Source: Anthopleura xanthogrammica (taxonomy: Eukaryota > Cnidaria > Anthozoa > Actiniaria > Actiniidae). From it: DNA of 64,000 bases. The notes beneath the pieces were generated by a model. The model did no database searches. It saw only the letters and a list, made by a program, of their open reading frames with translations, and was not told the DNA's origin. Both the position numbers and the translations under genes were made by a program. The stretch lies in NCBI GenBank assembly GCA_964019055.1, contig OZ025206.1, positions 28,237,012 through 28,301,011 on the forward strand. Reading direction: 5' to 3'. This document shows, in pieces, positions 32,424 to 46,500 of the stretch; position 1 is the first letter of the stretch, and every line of letters starts with the position of its first letter.

Positions 32424-34468
32424 TATACGTCTTTGTTTATTATCAATTATGTATCTAATTAAAGTTGAATTTATTGTAAAATAACTGTCACTTTAACATT
32501 AACTTTCTGAAATAATCTGTTGCCGAGAGACCTTAGAAATTGGATAAATGTCACGTGAGACCCTATTGACCAATGAAATGGTAAGAAAAAGAAGCAAGAA
32601 CTGCGTCAGAAATAGCTCATTCGTGAAAATTCTTGTTCATTTCATTAGATACCTGCAACAACTAAACTGTGGAAGTAGATCGGCACAATAGTGAAATTTC
32701 ACAAGTCCATCACGCTACTGCAGTCAATAGGTAAGGTTCTTATCATTCCTCATTATTGTTGAGTGGTTAAGTAAATAAATAATTAGTTGGTATCTGAAAA
32801 AGTTATAAGAGAGATAAACACATTTCAAGAGATTGACTCTAATTCCGCAATGGAACAGCTTTCGGACCAACTTAATTCTAAATATTAATTCTTTTCAGGA
32901 GACAGTCGATAGAGTTCATTGTTTTCGAGTGAAAATATGCAATCCCTTTTGTTCAACAATGTTTTGAACGAACAAAAAGGAAACAAACGATAATTTTGTC
33001 TATACTTTTGTCCCTTTTCTCCAACGACGCTCGAAATTGCCCATAAAAAAAGCATATGAAAGTTCGAGCTCGAAAAATTAAAAAGCTGGCCCGAATACAA
33101 GTTTTAACCACCTCTCATAAATGCATAACTTCATTATAAAGCGCCTTTGCTTATATAAATACCAGACATGGACCCGTCACGTTGTGACATATTTTCAAAA
33201 TTGTCAACGTATAGTGTACAAAGCTTAGAGATAGATATTAATTTAATTTTTACATAAATGTGAAAATGGGTGTACAGTGTATATGGGCTAGTTTATTGCC
33301 CGGGAGAATAAAACAGATTTACAGTAAAATGAATATTATATTTTGATTGATAACGGGCTCTCGATTGCTTTTTGCATTTGTAAATTCTGATCATTTTAGT
33401 ATTGTTAAGGATGTTTTATTGATTAGGAAACTTTGTCACTCTTTAGGCTAAGCAAATAATTGGTAAAGTAAAAAAGTATATGAGTATTTGTGGTCATTCG
33501 TAGATTGTGTCCTGCATCTCTCTACATGAAAAGCTTCGACAGAAAAGGAAAGCATATAGAATACTACATGCATTGATTCATGATTTCAAATACATGCGAT
33601 TGGTACACTGTTTTTAGTAATCGAAATAAATGAGAACATAATGGGATCATGAATTGGATGTTTTAATTCTCAAAGGAAAAGAAACGAATTTACGTGGGAG
33701 ACTCCAAGAAAGCGGCATACTGTAGATTTGCTCGTTTTTCGCATCGTTAAGAATATCTTATCGGGGAAAAACTTGATCTGCATTTGAATTCTAATCAAAT
33801 TGAACAGAAATACAGAAGTATTTCATAAGATTGAATGTTAAATATTTTCAAAGAAACAAAAGAGAAAACACAGCGACATGAAAACACTCCTTCGAATCGA
33901 AATTCCTTGTATTTGATTGGTGCATATCGCGGACCAATCAGAAGGCTAAAGGGCACAAACGGACATACCTATTTTGATAATATAGATAGAAATGCTGCAT
34001 ATAAGTTATTAATTATTCATAATCATTACGATGATCATTGAAAATAAAAAAAATAAAACTTTTGAACTTAAAAAAAAAAAAAAGAATTTAAAATAAAATA
34101 AAATAAATGGAGGGATATCTTCGAAATTTCAGTACCAAAAGAAAACCTGTAAAACCTGTATTTTTGAAGTCATTTTCAAAAGTCAAACAACAATTTTTTT
34201 TTATTTTTACTCAAAAATGCCCGTACACAAAAATGCCCGTTTTTAGTCCTTCTTAAAAAAAAAAAAGACGAAAGCGACAGCAGAACGTGTTTCCTGGGAG
34301 TTCCGCCTCTAATTCATTTGGATTTTCCGTGAAGCTTATATATATATATTTTTTACCTGCTTTACTTTCTAAATACAACAAAAACATTGTTCGCATTTTT
34401 TCCTGTAATAAAGGAATCCTGTATAACAAATTTAACGATTTTTTATATTTTTTCCCTTCGCTTTTCAG
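32424..34468. other. Intergenic upstream of gene 2
   Basis: AT-rich sequence with A-rich runs (34068-34110). No supported gene. It must contain the gene 2 promoter and probably a 5' untranslated exon, but neither is recognisable. Confidence 0.4.
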
Positions 34469-34488
34469 AACGACTGGGCTCCAGCACA

Positions 34489-34543
34489 ATGAAGACGCTT
34501 GTTCTTCCTTTCATTCTCATACTTTCTTCTGCGATTCTTGTTG
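34489..34543 (+). CDS. Gene 2 signal-peptide exon
   Basis: Follows a CTTTTCAG acceptor (34461-34468) with a 20-base leader. It ends GTTG then GTAAGA, phase 1, the same pattern as gene 1. Confidence 0.8.
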
Positions 34544-37500
34544 GTAAGAATGTGATTTCTCTCTAGAAGTAATATATAAATGACAATCAACTCGACGGAA
34601 TATGGAACTCAGAAAAAATCTGACCCAGATAAGAAAGAAGTAAAAACTAGTAAATTTTGGAAACCACGTTTCTTCGCAACAGCAGTGAACAGCAGATTAA
34701 TATTGATAACACGTCAACGAATATATATAGAAGACATTTTCTGTGGTTCATAGCCTGAGGGGAGGTTGGGAGAATTCAAAATGGTTATGCAAACACGAAA
34801 ATTATTTGAATATGAAACTCAGAATTCTTAAGTGCAAGCAGAAAATCTCGACCAATCACGTCCGTTGATGTCTGAAATCCTGATCAACGGCGCCTTTAAA
34901 GAAAATTGACGGAAACGTTCATCATCATCATCTTTATTAAGTTAATAAAGCCTAAGGGCATCACACCAACTATAAAATTAAATATATACAATAATAAAAT
35001 ACATGTATGCTAAAATTCATATGACACTGATATAAGATTAATAATAACAAATAATATAGATAAAGCAATAAATAAATCAAGAAAAAATAATAATATAATA
35101 AAATAATAATAATAATAAAAACATGCAGTTTTCCCGACTCAAGTACTCCGGAGCGGGTGCACTAGAAGACTATGCGCACTTCAGAATACCTGGGTCGGAA
35201 AAACTCATGCTTAGGCCAATTTGTCGTAATTTTGGGCAAATTTTTGACTTGAAGCAACGAAAAAAGCAGTTGATTTATTCGATTTTCATAAAGTATAACT
35301 GAAGTGGTGGGCAAAGGGGGACACGACCCCCCCCCCCCCCCTCCCCCGAATTTTTGGTAATAAGTTAATTGTTTTGTTTTGTTTTATTTTTTATTTTTCA
35401 CTTTTTTATACTGGATGCCCCCCCCTCCCTCCCCCTCTACTTTTTTAGCGAAAGTTTAATTCCCAAAATTGTTGTGGTGATTTCACTCACTTTCTTTTAT
35501 TAGCAATTATCGCGTTCCTTTTTTGTATTTTTTTGCTCAGGCGATTTTAGGCGTGACTCAAGTGACTTTTCGCCGTCCCGCTGAGGTGACCCCCCCCCCC
35601 CCCCCCCATCCATATCCTAGGTCCTCGCCGCGCCCCTGTATAACTGCTAAAATGAACAAAACAATCAATCAGCAAAATAGTTATGAACCGGATGGAGCAG
35701 GAAATCGTTTAAAAAAAAGTTTGGAAACTGACGAAAAAGTTGTGAGTCGTCTTCGACGGTAAAAGAGGCGAAGATTTTTTTAGATCTTTGCGTTTTTCTA
35801 CGGGCACACTAAAGAAACTAAGAGGTCATACGAAGACACGGATTTAAGAGGGGTAGTCTATAAATGCCACCTGAGGGGTGCAGAATGAAAAAAATCGAAA
35901 TTGCTCAAATTTTGTCAGAATGTAGGCCTTAGTAAATTATAACTGTTGTGTAAGTTTCACTACGATCGGATAAATAGTTTAGGAGAACGGCACCGAAAAC
36001 CGTTTTTTTCTGATCACTTCCGGTTTTTTCACTCGATTTCACCACATCCCCAAAAACCCTAAAAATCACAAAATTCCTTTCGCATTCCACGGCAAACAAT
36101 TTAATTTCATGATTAAGAGATCTTAACCCTCATTTGGATGGATTTAATCAAGCATTTTGCTTAAAATGGGAATATTTTATCGGTTTTTACATTATTTTAA
36201 TTATTTTGAGCAATATTTTATACCCTATGTTGCAAGGCTAATATCTCCAATGGTACATCAATTCACATAAATTAACTGCTACAGGGAGAAAGAGTAATGT
36301 TTTATCTTTACTTTTATCAAATAAAATTTTGGGGCACTTGAAAATTCGAATTTTGGCAAGACGAAATACAACTCCTATTGACCCCCAAAATCATGACAAC
36401 TTGAGTCGTAAGCGGTCACGCTTTATGCGAAAGATAAATTATTTGGTCCATTAAACTGCTTCTAATAGACAAGAAACTTGATGGTGTAGAAGATAAAACG
36501 TTTATTGACATTCTCAGAAAATATTAAAAGAATCCAAGAGAAATTTTTATTGTTTTAGGACAACCAAGTTGAGTCTTCTTGTTGTGTCACTCGATACTAA
36601 CGATTTGCCCCTTCGATTTTCGATAATATTTGGTATAGATTGTCTTTAAAAAACCTCAATCACAATATAACAACCTTACTAATACAGTATGAACAATTTG
36701 TACCTTATTACACTTGGATTTGTAGAAAATAAAAAATAAATAAATATTTTTATTAAAATATCTGGCGGTAGGCAGTCCACTACGAGTTAAATCAGATGGA
36801 GTGATGACGGGCTACCTGTGGTAATATTTGTCACGCAATCCTGCAAAGTCAGTTGGACTATTGAGTTATTCGCATGGCGCCTGGATTCAACGAGTTTATT
36901 TTCTACAAATCCAAGTGTAACTAGACGCTGGTTGCAGCGTGCACTGGGATACCTGGACCGGGTGGGACCAGGGGCAGGGGAAGGGGGAGGGTCCTAGGGT
37001 GCCCTTGACCCACACTTTGTGGAAAAAGAGTGATCAATTATGAAATAAGTATGATGTATCGTACTCTCGAGGCCCTCGTTTTCTTTTTTCGTCGTTTTTC
37101 AAAAGACAGTGAGAGACTGCCTACTATAAATGTACAATGAAGCTATTTTTGGGAAAAAAAGTTAAATCAAAAACTAAATCATCGAAAATACCCATTTTGT
37201 TGAAGTCCAACTTCCATATCCTTCCGATTCCAGTCCGAGTTTTATCGTACTTAATTAAGTCGCAGACAGAAAGTCGGCAAAGCAAGCTGACGGAGACACG
37301 TTTTCTTTAGCTCAGCATTTTGTTTACTAGTTGAGTCCTTTATTTAGAACGGTAAGACGAGCAAATAATTGCTCAAAACGTCCCTCAGAATTGCATTACA
37401 TTTTATAATTTTGTATTCGTATATATTTGTAAATCAGTCGACAGTTCGTAAATATTTAACGAGTGCCGTGAGTTGAATGAATCTGAGGGTCAAAAGGCAT

Positions 37501-40500
37501 GCGTTCGATTTTTAAAACATGGAATATGTTACAATTATTCGCCGATTTAACATGGAATAATTATCATTACTCTTTCTTAATATCAAAATGAAAGTCCGAA
37601 TAAACTTCTTTGTACCTCATGTTTATTTGTAGTAGTGTTGTTGAGTCAAAACATTAAATATAGCATCCGAGAATCGGGTCGCTAAAACTCAAATGAAGTC
37701 ATGACGTCCTATCTGTTTGAATTTAGCTTGGAGATCTTTAACACAAGAATTATTTGCTAATTTGTACCTTGGTACTGATACTACAGACAATATTGCGTTG
37801 AATATGCTGAGTTAAAGCACGAGTAGTCAATTAAAGTTAGATATTTGCCAAGATAAATGAAAATTCTTTAGAAATCTTGGTTTGATTAGAATTATCCTTG
37901 TTTACGAATAAATTAAAAATTCTGACTCAGCTCAGTCTTGAATTACAGCAGTCAACGAAATAGAGCATGCGTAGACATTAAATTATGTCACGTGATAAGC
38001 TAGCTCCGCCCTCTGTTAATTACTTGGCAACATAGTGGCATTGATTGACAGGTGACACATATTAATTAATCGGATTCATAGACGGGAACCCTGTGGCAGA
38101 TGCCCGCTAAGGACTCTTGGGTAAGGGCGCAATGACCCTCTGGGTAGTATTGCGCAATTTGTTCATTTTGTCGCGGAGAAGACACAAAAAAAAAAAAAAA
38201 AAAAACCAAAGACATTTTATGACTGTGATACCACAGGTATCCCAGTAATAAGGTACAAATTGTTCATACTGTATTAGTAAGGTTGTTATATTGTGATTGA
38301 GGTTTTTTAAAGACAATCTATACCAAATATTATCGAAAATCGAAGGGGCAAATCGTTAGTATCGAGTGACACAACAAGAAGACTCAACTTGGTTGTCCTA
38401 AAACAATAAAAATTTCTCTTGGATTCTTTTAATATTTTCTGAGAATGTCAATAAACGTTTTATCTTCTACACCATCAAGTTTCTTGTCTATTAGAAGCAG
38501 TTTAATGGACCAAATAATTTATCTTTCGCATAAAGCGTGACCGCTTACGACTCAAGTTGTCATGATTTTGGGGGTCAATAGGAGTTGTATTTCGTCTTGC
38601 CAAAATTCGAATTTTCAAGTGCCCCAAAATTTTATTTGATAAAAGTAAAGATAAAACATTACTCTTTCTCCCTGTAGCAGTTAATTTATGTGAATCGATG
38701 TACCATTGGAGATATTAGCCTTGCAACATAGGATATAAAATATTGCTCAAAATAATTAAAATAATGTAAAAATCGATAAAATATTCCCATTTTAAAAACA
38801 ATGCTTGATAAATCCATCCAAATGAGGGTTAGGATCTCTTAATCATGAAATTAAATTGTTTGCCGTGGAATGCGAAAGGAATTTTGTGATTTTTAGGGTT
38901 TTTGGGGATGTGGTGAAATCGAGTGAAAAAAACCGGAAGTGATCAGAAAAAACGGTTTTCGGTGCCGTTCTCCTAAACTATTTATCCGATCGCAGTGAAA
39001 CTTACACAACAGTTATAATTTACTAAGGCCTACATTCTGACAAAATTTGAGCAATTTCGATTTTTTTCATTCTGCACCCCTCAGGTGGCATTTATGGACT
39101 ACCCCTCTTAATAACTTGTGAACAGAAGACACCCGGTAATCAAGAATTTACTAGAAATTTTCCTTAGCTTCATTCAAGTAAGAGAGCACTTTTTGATCTG
39201 TGCAGTTTCACGTTAAGCTAACTTTTTAAGCTTGAGAGGCAATGTCCACAAGAATCAAACAAATGGTGGCAAGAGTCAAGAAATCAAATTCGATCTTCTT
39301 TTGAAGTTAGATAGGCCTTTATTAGAAATGAATCCCCGTTTACTTGGTTTTCCAAAATATTTTTTCGTTTTCGAGAAAACGGCCAAAGAGTGTTTCGACC
39401 TGAGCCTCAAGTGAGAGACGCTCAAGAGGGGTCAAAATGGCAGAACTTTGAACAGAGCTCCCGTAAAAACCAAACAATCAATGACAAATTTTGAACTATC
39501 TATTAATATATGACTCTTTGTCGTTCATTGGACTGAAATTCATGCTTATTGGGGAAAGCAAAGAGAAGGTAAAATCGGAGACCTATGTTTACATATCTTG
39601 TTTAACCCTTTGGGTTGTCTCTCTTGCACCCTCCACCTATTCTTTTCCATTTTTCTCTGTAAATTTATCTTTTGTGTATATGTGGTCAATAAAAACCTTT
39701 GAACCTTTGATATGCTAATTAGTTACCTCAAAAGAAAAAGAAAATTTAACTATCGGCAAGTGTTCTGATTAAAATGAAGTTATTGCTGCAAGTTAAGGAA
39801 GAATAGATCTTTTAAAAACCGTAAAGATTTTTATATGGGGAAAATAATTGTGAAAGTAGCAACCTCTTGAATTGTAGTTAATATATGCGAAAATTACACT
39901 TCTTAAAGAGCGCGCAATTGCCCGTTTTCTTTACAGATTGCCATGCAATTTACCCTGAGCACTAAAAAAGTATTGTTCTTGCAACTTTTTGAAGGTTTAC
40001 TGTGGCTTGATCAATTTAGGCTACATAGAAAGCTTTTAGCTTGTCGGTTACACTATGCATAAAACACAATTATTAGTGATTGCGTGACATAGGTTGCATT
40101 ATACGTGCAGAAGTCTTATTTCAGTAAAATTCTTCAGCGTTGATCAGCAGGTTCAACTATAACAATGCACCCCACAATGAACAAAATACTAGATCCACCC
40201 CTAAATACATCTAACAATTTCCCCTAGAACCATCAAGAAATTACTTCATCACAACCGACTGGTATAAAGCTATGGGATGGTGCACGCACAAAGGAAGTCA
40301 ACTTCTCGTGGGAGATTTCAACGGCGATGGAAGAGCTGATATGCTCTGCCATGACAACAGGGGCAACAAGTGGGTTTCCTTGGCTAACACAGCCGGTCGC
40401 TTTACTGGTACAAGCTGGCACAAGGCTATGGGTTGGTGTTCTCATGCCGGTTCAATGGTATATATTGGAGATTACAACGGTGATGGAAGGAGCGACATGC

Positions 40501-43500
40501 TGTGTCACGACAGTAAGGGACACAAATGGGTGTCATTGGCCGATGTGCATGGTAGATTCTCAGGAACGACCTGGCACCAATCTGCCTTTAGATGGTGTGG
40601 ACATCAAGGAGCCCATCTGCTTATTGGCGACTTCAATGGCGACGGACGATCCGATATGATGTGTTACGACAGGTCCAACAAATGGGTATCGCTTGCTGGA
40701 CTAGGAGGAACATTTCCAGGCACCTCTTGGCACAAGGCAAACGGATGGTGTAATCACGCGGGGTCTTCCATTCAAGTGGGCGATTTTAATGGTGATAGGC
40801 GAGACGATCTTGTGTGTCACGACAAGCACGGGAGAAACTGGGTAATGTTTGCTCAGACAGGAGGTAAATTTAGCGGCATTTCTGATTGGCACGGTACTGG
40901 CTGGTGCTCAAATGCCGAGTTTCACGTGGGCTATTTCAATGGTGATAGGCGTGCAGACATGCTTTGTCACAGGAAGACCGATGGATACAAGTGGATTTCA
41001 ACCGCAAGCTCAAATGGTAGGTTTGATAATTCATAATACTGATCTTTGTGTGTGTGAATGAAAGAAGATGTGCGCTTTCATTTATTGCTTACCTTGGCAA
41101 TGTGATGCACTCATTAAAATCCTTAGAATGTTTTTGTTTCCATATATAGTGAAAAGTCTGTTTTCTGGCACCAGCTGGCATCGAGCTATGAACTGGTGCG
41201 GAGTAACCGGGACCCTTTACGTTGCGGACTTCAACAATGACGGGAATGATGATCTTTTGTGCCACGAACAATCATCTGGTAAAAAATGGATAGCTTATAA
41301 TCATTATCCCAGAAAAGGTAAAGATATCTAACGAAATAAGAAAATATAGCTGATTTGTCTGGATTTGTATTCTTTTCTACTCTAAAAGTATTGATTAACG
41401 GTAAGCTGTTTGTGATTGCAGCTGCCTGCACTCCTAATCCTTGTGCCAATAGAGGGCAATGTATCAGCGATAGACGTAAGGGAACAGGATACAGGTGCAA
41501 GTGCAAGAATGGTTACAGAGGGAGAACCTGTAGACTTCGTGAGTTGGTTTTAATATTTTTAACTTCTTTCTTTTTAATGTGCTATTGAAATAAAAATTGG
41601 TTTGGAACAGGGAAGCTGAAATTTGAAAACATAGCAATTATTTGGTCCCTGAAAACGTAAGCTCACACAAACGAAATGTCATTTTTCTGTCTTCCTTCTC
41701 TTTGTCAGATCCTGGACCCACCTTCTTCATAACAACTGACTGGTATAAAGGGATGGGATGGTGCACGCACAAAGGAAGTCAACTTCTCTTGGGAGATTTC
41801 AACGGCGATGGAAGAGCTGATATGCTCTGCCATGACAACAGGGGCAACAAGTGGGTTTCCTTGGCTAACACAGCCGGTCGCTTTACTGGTACAAGCTGGC
41901 ACAAGGCTATGGGTTGGTGTTCTCATGCCGGTTCAATGGTATATATTGGAGATTACAACGGTGATGGAAGGAGCGACATGCTGTGTCATGACAGTAAGGG
42001 ACACAAATGGGTGTCATTGGCCGATGTGCATGGTAGATTCTCAGGAACGACCTGGCACCAATCTGCCTTTAGATGGTGTGGACATCAAGGAGCCCATCTG
42101 CTTATTGGCGACTTCAATGGCGACGGACGATCCGATATGATGTGTTACGACAGGTCCAACAAATGGGTATCGCTTGCTGGACTAGGAGGAACATTTCCAG
42201 GCACCTCTTGGCACAAGGCAAACGGATGGTGTAATCACGCGGGGTCTTCCATTCAAGTGGGCGATTTTAATGGTGATAGGCGAGACGATCTTGTGTGTCA
42301 CGACAAGCACGGGAGAAACTGGGTAATGTTTGCTCAGACAGGAGGTAAATTTAGCGGCATTTCTGATTGGCACGGTACTGGCTGGTGCTCAAATGCCGAG
42401 TTTCACGTGGGCTATTTCAATGGTGATAGGCGTGCAGACATGCTTTGTCACAGGAAGACCGATGGATACAAGTGGATTTCAACCGCAAGCTCAAATGGTA
42501 GGTTTGATAATTCATAATACTGATCTTTGTGTGTGTGAATGAAAGAAGATGTGCGCTTTCATTTATTGCTTACCTTGGCAATGTGATGCACTCATTAAAA
42601 TCCTTAGAATGTTTTTGTTTCCATATATAGTGAAAAGTCTGTTTTCTGGCACCAGCTGGCATCGAGCTATGAACTGGTGCGGAGTAACCGGGACCCTTTA
42701 CGTTGCGGACTTCAACAATGACGGGAATGATGATCTTTTGTGCCACGAACAATCATCTGGTAAAAAATGGATAGCTTATAATCATTATCCCAGAAAAGGT
42801 AAAGATATCTAACGAAATAAGAAAATATAGCTGATTTGTCTGGATTTGTATTCTTTTCTACTCTAAAAGTATTGATTAACGGTAAGCTGTTTGTGATTGC
42901 AGCTGCCTGCACTCCTAATCCTTGTGCCAATAGAGGGCAATGTATCAGCGATAGACGTAAGGGAACAGGATACAGGTGCAAGTGCAAGAATGGTTACAGA
43001 GGGAGAACCTGTAGACTTCGTGAGTTGGTTTTAATATTTTTAACTTCTTTCTTTTTAATGTGCTATTGAAATAAAAATTGGTTTGGAACAGGGAAGCTGA
43101 AATTTGAAAACATAGCAATTATTTGGTCCCTGAAAACGTAAGCTCACACAAACGAAATGTCATTTTTCTGTCTTCCTTCTCTTTGTTAGATCCTGGACCC
43201 ACCTTCTTCATAACAACTGACTGGTATAAAGGGATGGGATGGTGCACGCACAAAGGAAGTCAACTTCTCTTGGGAGATTTCAACGGCGATGGAAGAGCTG
43301 ATATGCTCTGCCATGACAACAGGGGCAACAAGTGGGTTTCCTTGGCTAACACAGCCGGTCGCTTTACTGGTACAAGCTGGCACAAGGCTATGGGTTGGTG
43401 TTCTCATGCCGGTTCAATGGTATATATTGGAGATTACAACGGTGATGGAAGGAGCGACATGCTGTGTCACGACAGTAAGGGACACAAATGGGTGTCATTG

Positions 43501-46500
43501 GCCGATGTGCATGGTAGATTCTCAGGAACGACCTGGCACCAATCTGCCTTTAGATGGTGTGGACATCAAGGAGCCCATCTGCTTATTGGCGACTTCAATG
43601 GCGACGGACGATCCGATATGATGTGTTACGACAGGTCCAACAAATGGGTATCGCTTGCTGGACTAGGAGGAACATTTCCAGGCACCTCTTGGCACAAGGC
43701 AAACGGATGGTGTAATCACGCGGGGTCTTCCATTCAAGTGGGCGATTTTAATGGTGATAGGCGAGACGATCTTGTGTGTCACGACAAGCACGGGAGAAAC
43801 TGGGTAATGTTTGCTCAGACAGGAGGTAAATTTAGCGGCATTTCTGATTGGCACGGTACTGGCTGGTGCTCAAATGCCGAGTTTCACGTGGGCTATTTCA
43901 ATGGTGATAGGCGTGCAGACATGCTTTGTCACAGGAAGACCGATGGATACAAGTGGATTTCAACCGCAAGCTCAAATGGTAGGTTTGATAATTCATAATA
44001 CTGATCTTTGTGTGTGTGAATGAAAGAAGATGTGCGCTTTCATTTATTGCTTACCTTGGCAATGTGATGCACTCATTAAAATCCTTAGAATGTTTTTGTT
44101 TCCATATATAGTGAAAAGTCTGTTTTCTGGCACCAGCTGGCATCGAGCTATGAACTGGTGCGGAGTAACCGGGACTCTTTACGTTGCGGACTTCAACAAT
44201 GACGGAAATGATGATCTTTTGTGCCACGAACAATCATCTGGTAAAAAATGGATAGCTTATAATCATTATCCCAGAAAAGGTAAAGATATCTAACGAAATG
44301 AGAAAATATAGCTGATTTGTCTGGATTTTTATTCTTTTCTACTCTAAAAGTATTGATTAACGGTAAGCTGTTTGTGATTGCAGCTGCCTGCACTCCTAAT
44401 CCTTGTGCCAATAGAGGGCAATGTATCAGCAATAGACGTAAGGCAACAGGATACAGGTGCAAGTGCAAGAATGGTTACAGAGGGAGAACCTGTAGACTTC
44501 GTGAGTTGGTTTTAATATTTTTAACTTCTTTCTTTTAATGTGCTATTGAAATAAAAATTGGTTTGGAACAGGGAAGCTGAAATTTGAAAACATAGCAATT
44601 ATTTGGTCCCTGAAAACGTAAGCTCACACAAACGAAATGTCATTTTTCTGTCTTCCTTCTCTTTGTTAGATCCTGGACCCACCTTCTTCATAACAACTGA
44701 CTGGTATAAAGGGATGGGATGGTGCACGCACAAAGGAAGTCAACTTCTCTTGGGAGATTTCAACGGCGATGGAAGAGCTGATATGCTCTGCCATGACAAC
44801 AGGGGCAACAAGTGGGTTTCCTTGGCTAACACAGCCGGTCGCTTTACTGGTACAAGCTGGCACAAGGCTATGGGTTGGTGTTCTCATGCCGGTTCAATGG
44901 TATATATTGGAGATTACAACGGTGATGGAAGGAGCGACATGCTGTGTCACGACAGTAAGGGACACAAATGGGTGTCATTGGCCGATGTGCATGGTAGATT
45001 CTCAGGAACGACCTGGCACCAATCTGCCTTTAGATGGTGTGGACATCAAGGAGCCCATCTGCTTATTGGCGACTTCAATGGCGACGGACGATCCGATATG
45101 ATGTGTTACGACAGGTCCAACAAATGGGTATCGCTTGCTGGACTAGGAGGAACATTTCCAGGCACCTCTTGGCACAAGGCAAACGGATGGTGTAATCACG
45201 CGGGGTCTTCCATTCAAGTGGGCGATTTTAATGGTGATAGGCGAGACGATCTTGTGTGTCACGACAAGCACGGGAGAAACTGGGTAATGTTTGCTCAGAC
45301 AGGAGGTAAATTTAGCGGCATTTCTGATTGGCACGGTACTGGCTGGTGCTCAAATGCCGAGTTTCACGTGGGCTATTTCAATGGTGATAGGCGTGCAGAC
45401 ATGCTTTGTCACAGGAAGACCGATGGATACAAGTGGATTTCAACCGCAAGCTCAAATGGTAGGTTTGATAATTCATAATACTGATCTTTGTGTGTGTGAA
45501 TGAAAGAAGATGTGCGCTTTCATTTATTGCTTACCTTGGCAATGTGATGCACTCATTAAAATCCTTAGAATGTTTTTGTTTCCATATATAGTGAAAAGTC
45601 TGTTTTCTGGCACCAGCTGGCATCGAGCTATGAACTGGTGCGGAGTAACCGGGACCCTTTACGTTGTGGACTTCAACAATGACGGGAATGATGATCTTTT
45701 GTGCCACGAACAATCATCTGGTAAAAAATGGATAGCTTATAATCATTATCCCAGAAAAGGTAAAGATATCTAACGAAATAAGAAAATATAGCTGATTTGT
45801 CTGGATTTTTATTCTTTTCTACTCTAAAAGTATTGATTAACGGTAAGCTGTTTGTGATTGCAGCTGCCTGCACTCCTAATCCTTGTGCCAATAGAGGGCA
45901 ATGTATCAGCAATAGACGTAAGGCAACAGGATACAGGTGCAAGTGCAAGAATGGTTACAGAGGGAGAACCTGTAGACTTCGTGAGTTGGTTTTAATATTT
46001 TTAACTTCTTTCTTTTAATGTGCTATTGAAATAAAAATTGGTTTGGAACAGGGAAGCTGAAATTTGAAAACATAGCAATTATTTGGTCCCTGAAAACGTA
46101 AGCTCACACAAACGAAATGTCATTTTTCTGTCTTCCTTCTCTTTGTTAGATCCTGGACCCACCTTCTTCATAACAACTGACTGGTATAAAGGGATGGGAT
46201 GGTGCACGCACAAAGGAAGTCAACTTCTCTTGGGAGATTTCAACGGCGATGGAAGAGCTGATATGCTCTGCCATGACAACAGGGGCAACAAGTGGGTTTC
46301 CTTGGCTAACACAGCCGGTCGCTTTACTGGTACAAGCTGGCACAAGGCTATGGGTTGGTGTTCTCATGCCGGTTCAATGGTATATATTGGAGATTACAAC
46401 GGTGATGGAAGGAGCGACATGCTGTGTCATGACAGTAAGGGACACAAATGGGTGTCATTGGCCGATGTGCATGGTAGATTCTCAGGAACGACCTGGCACC

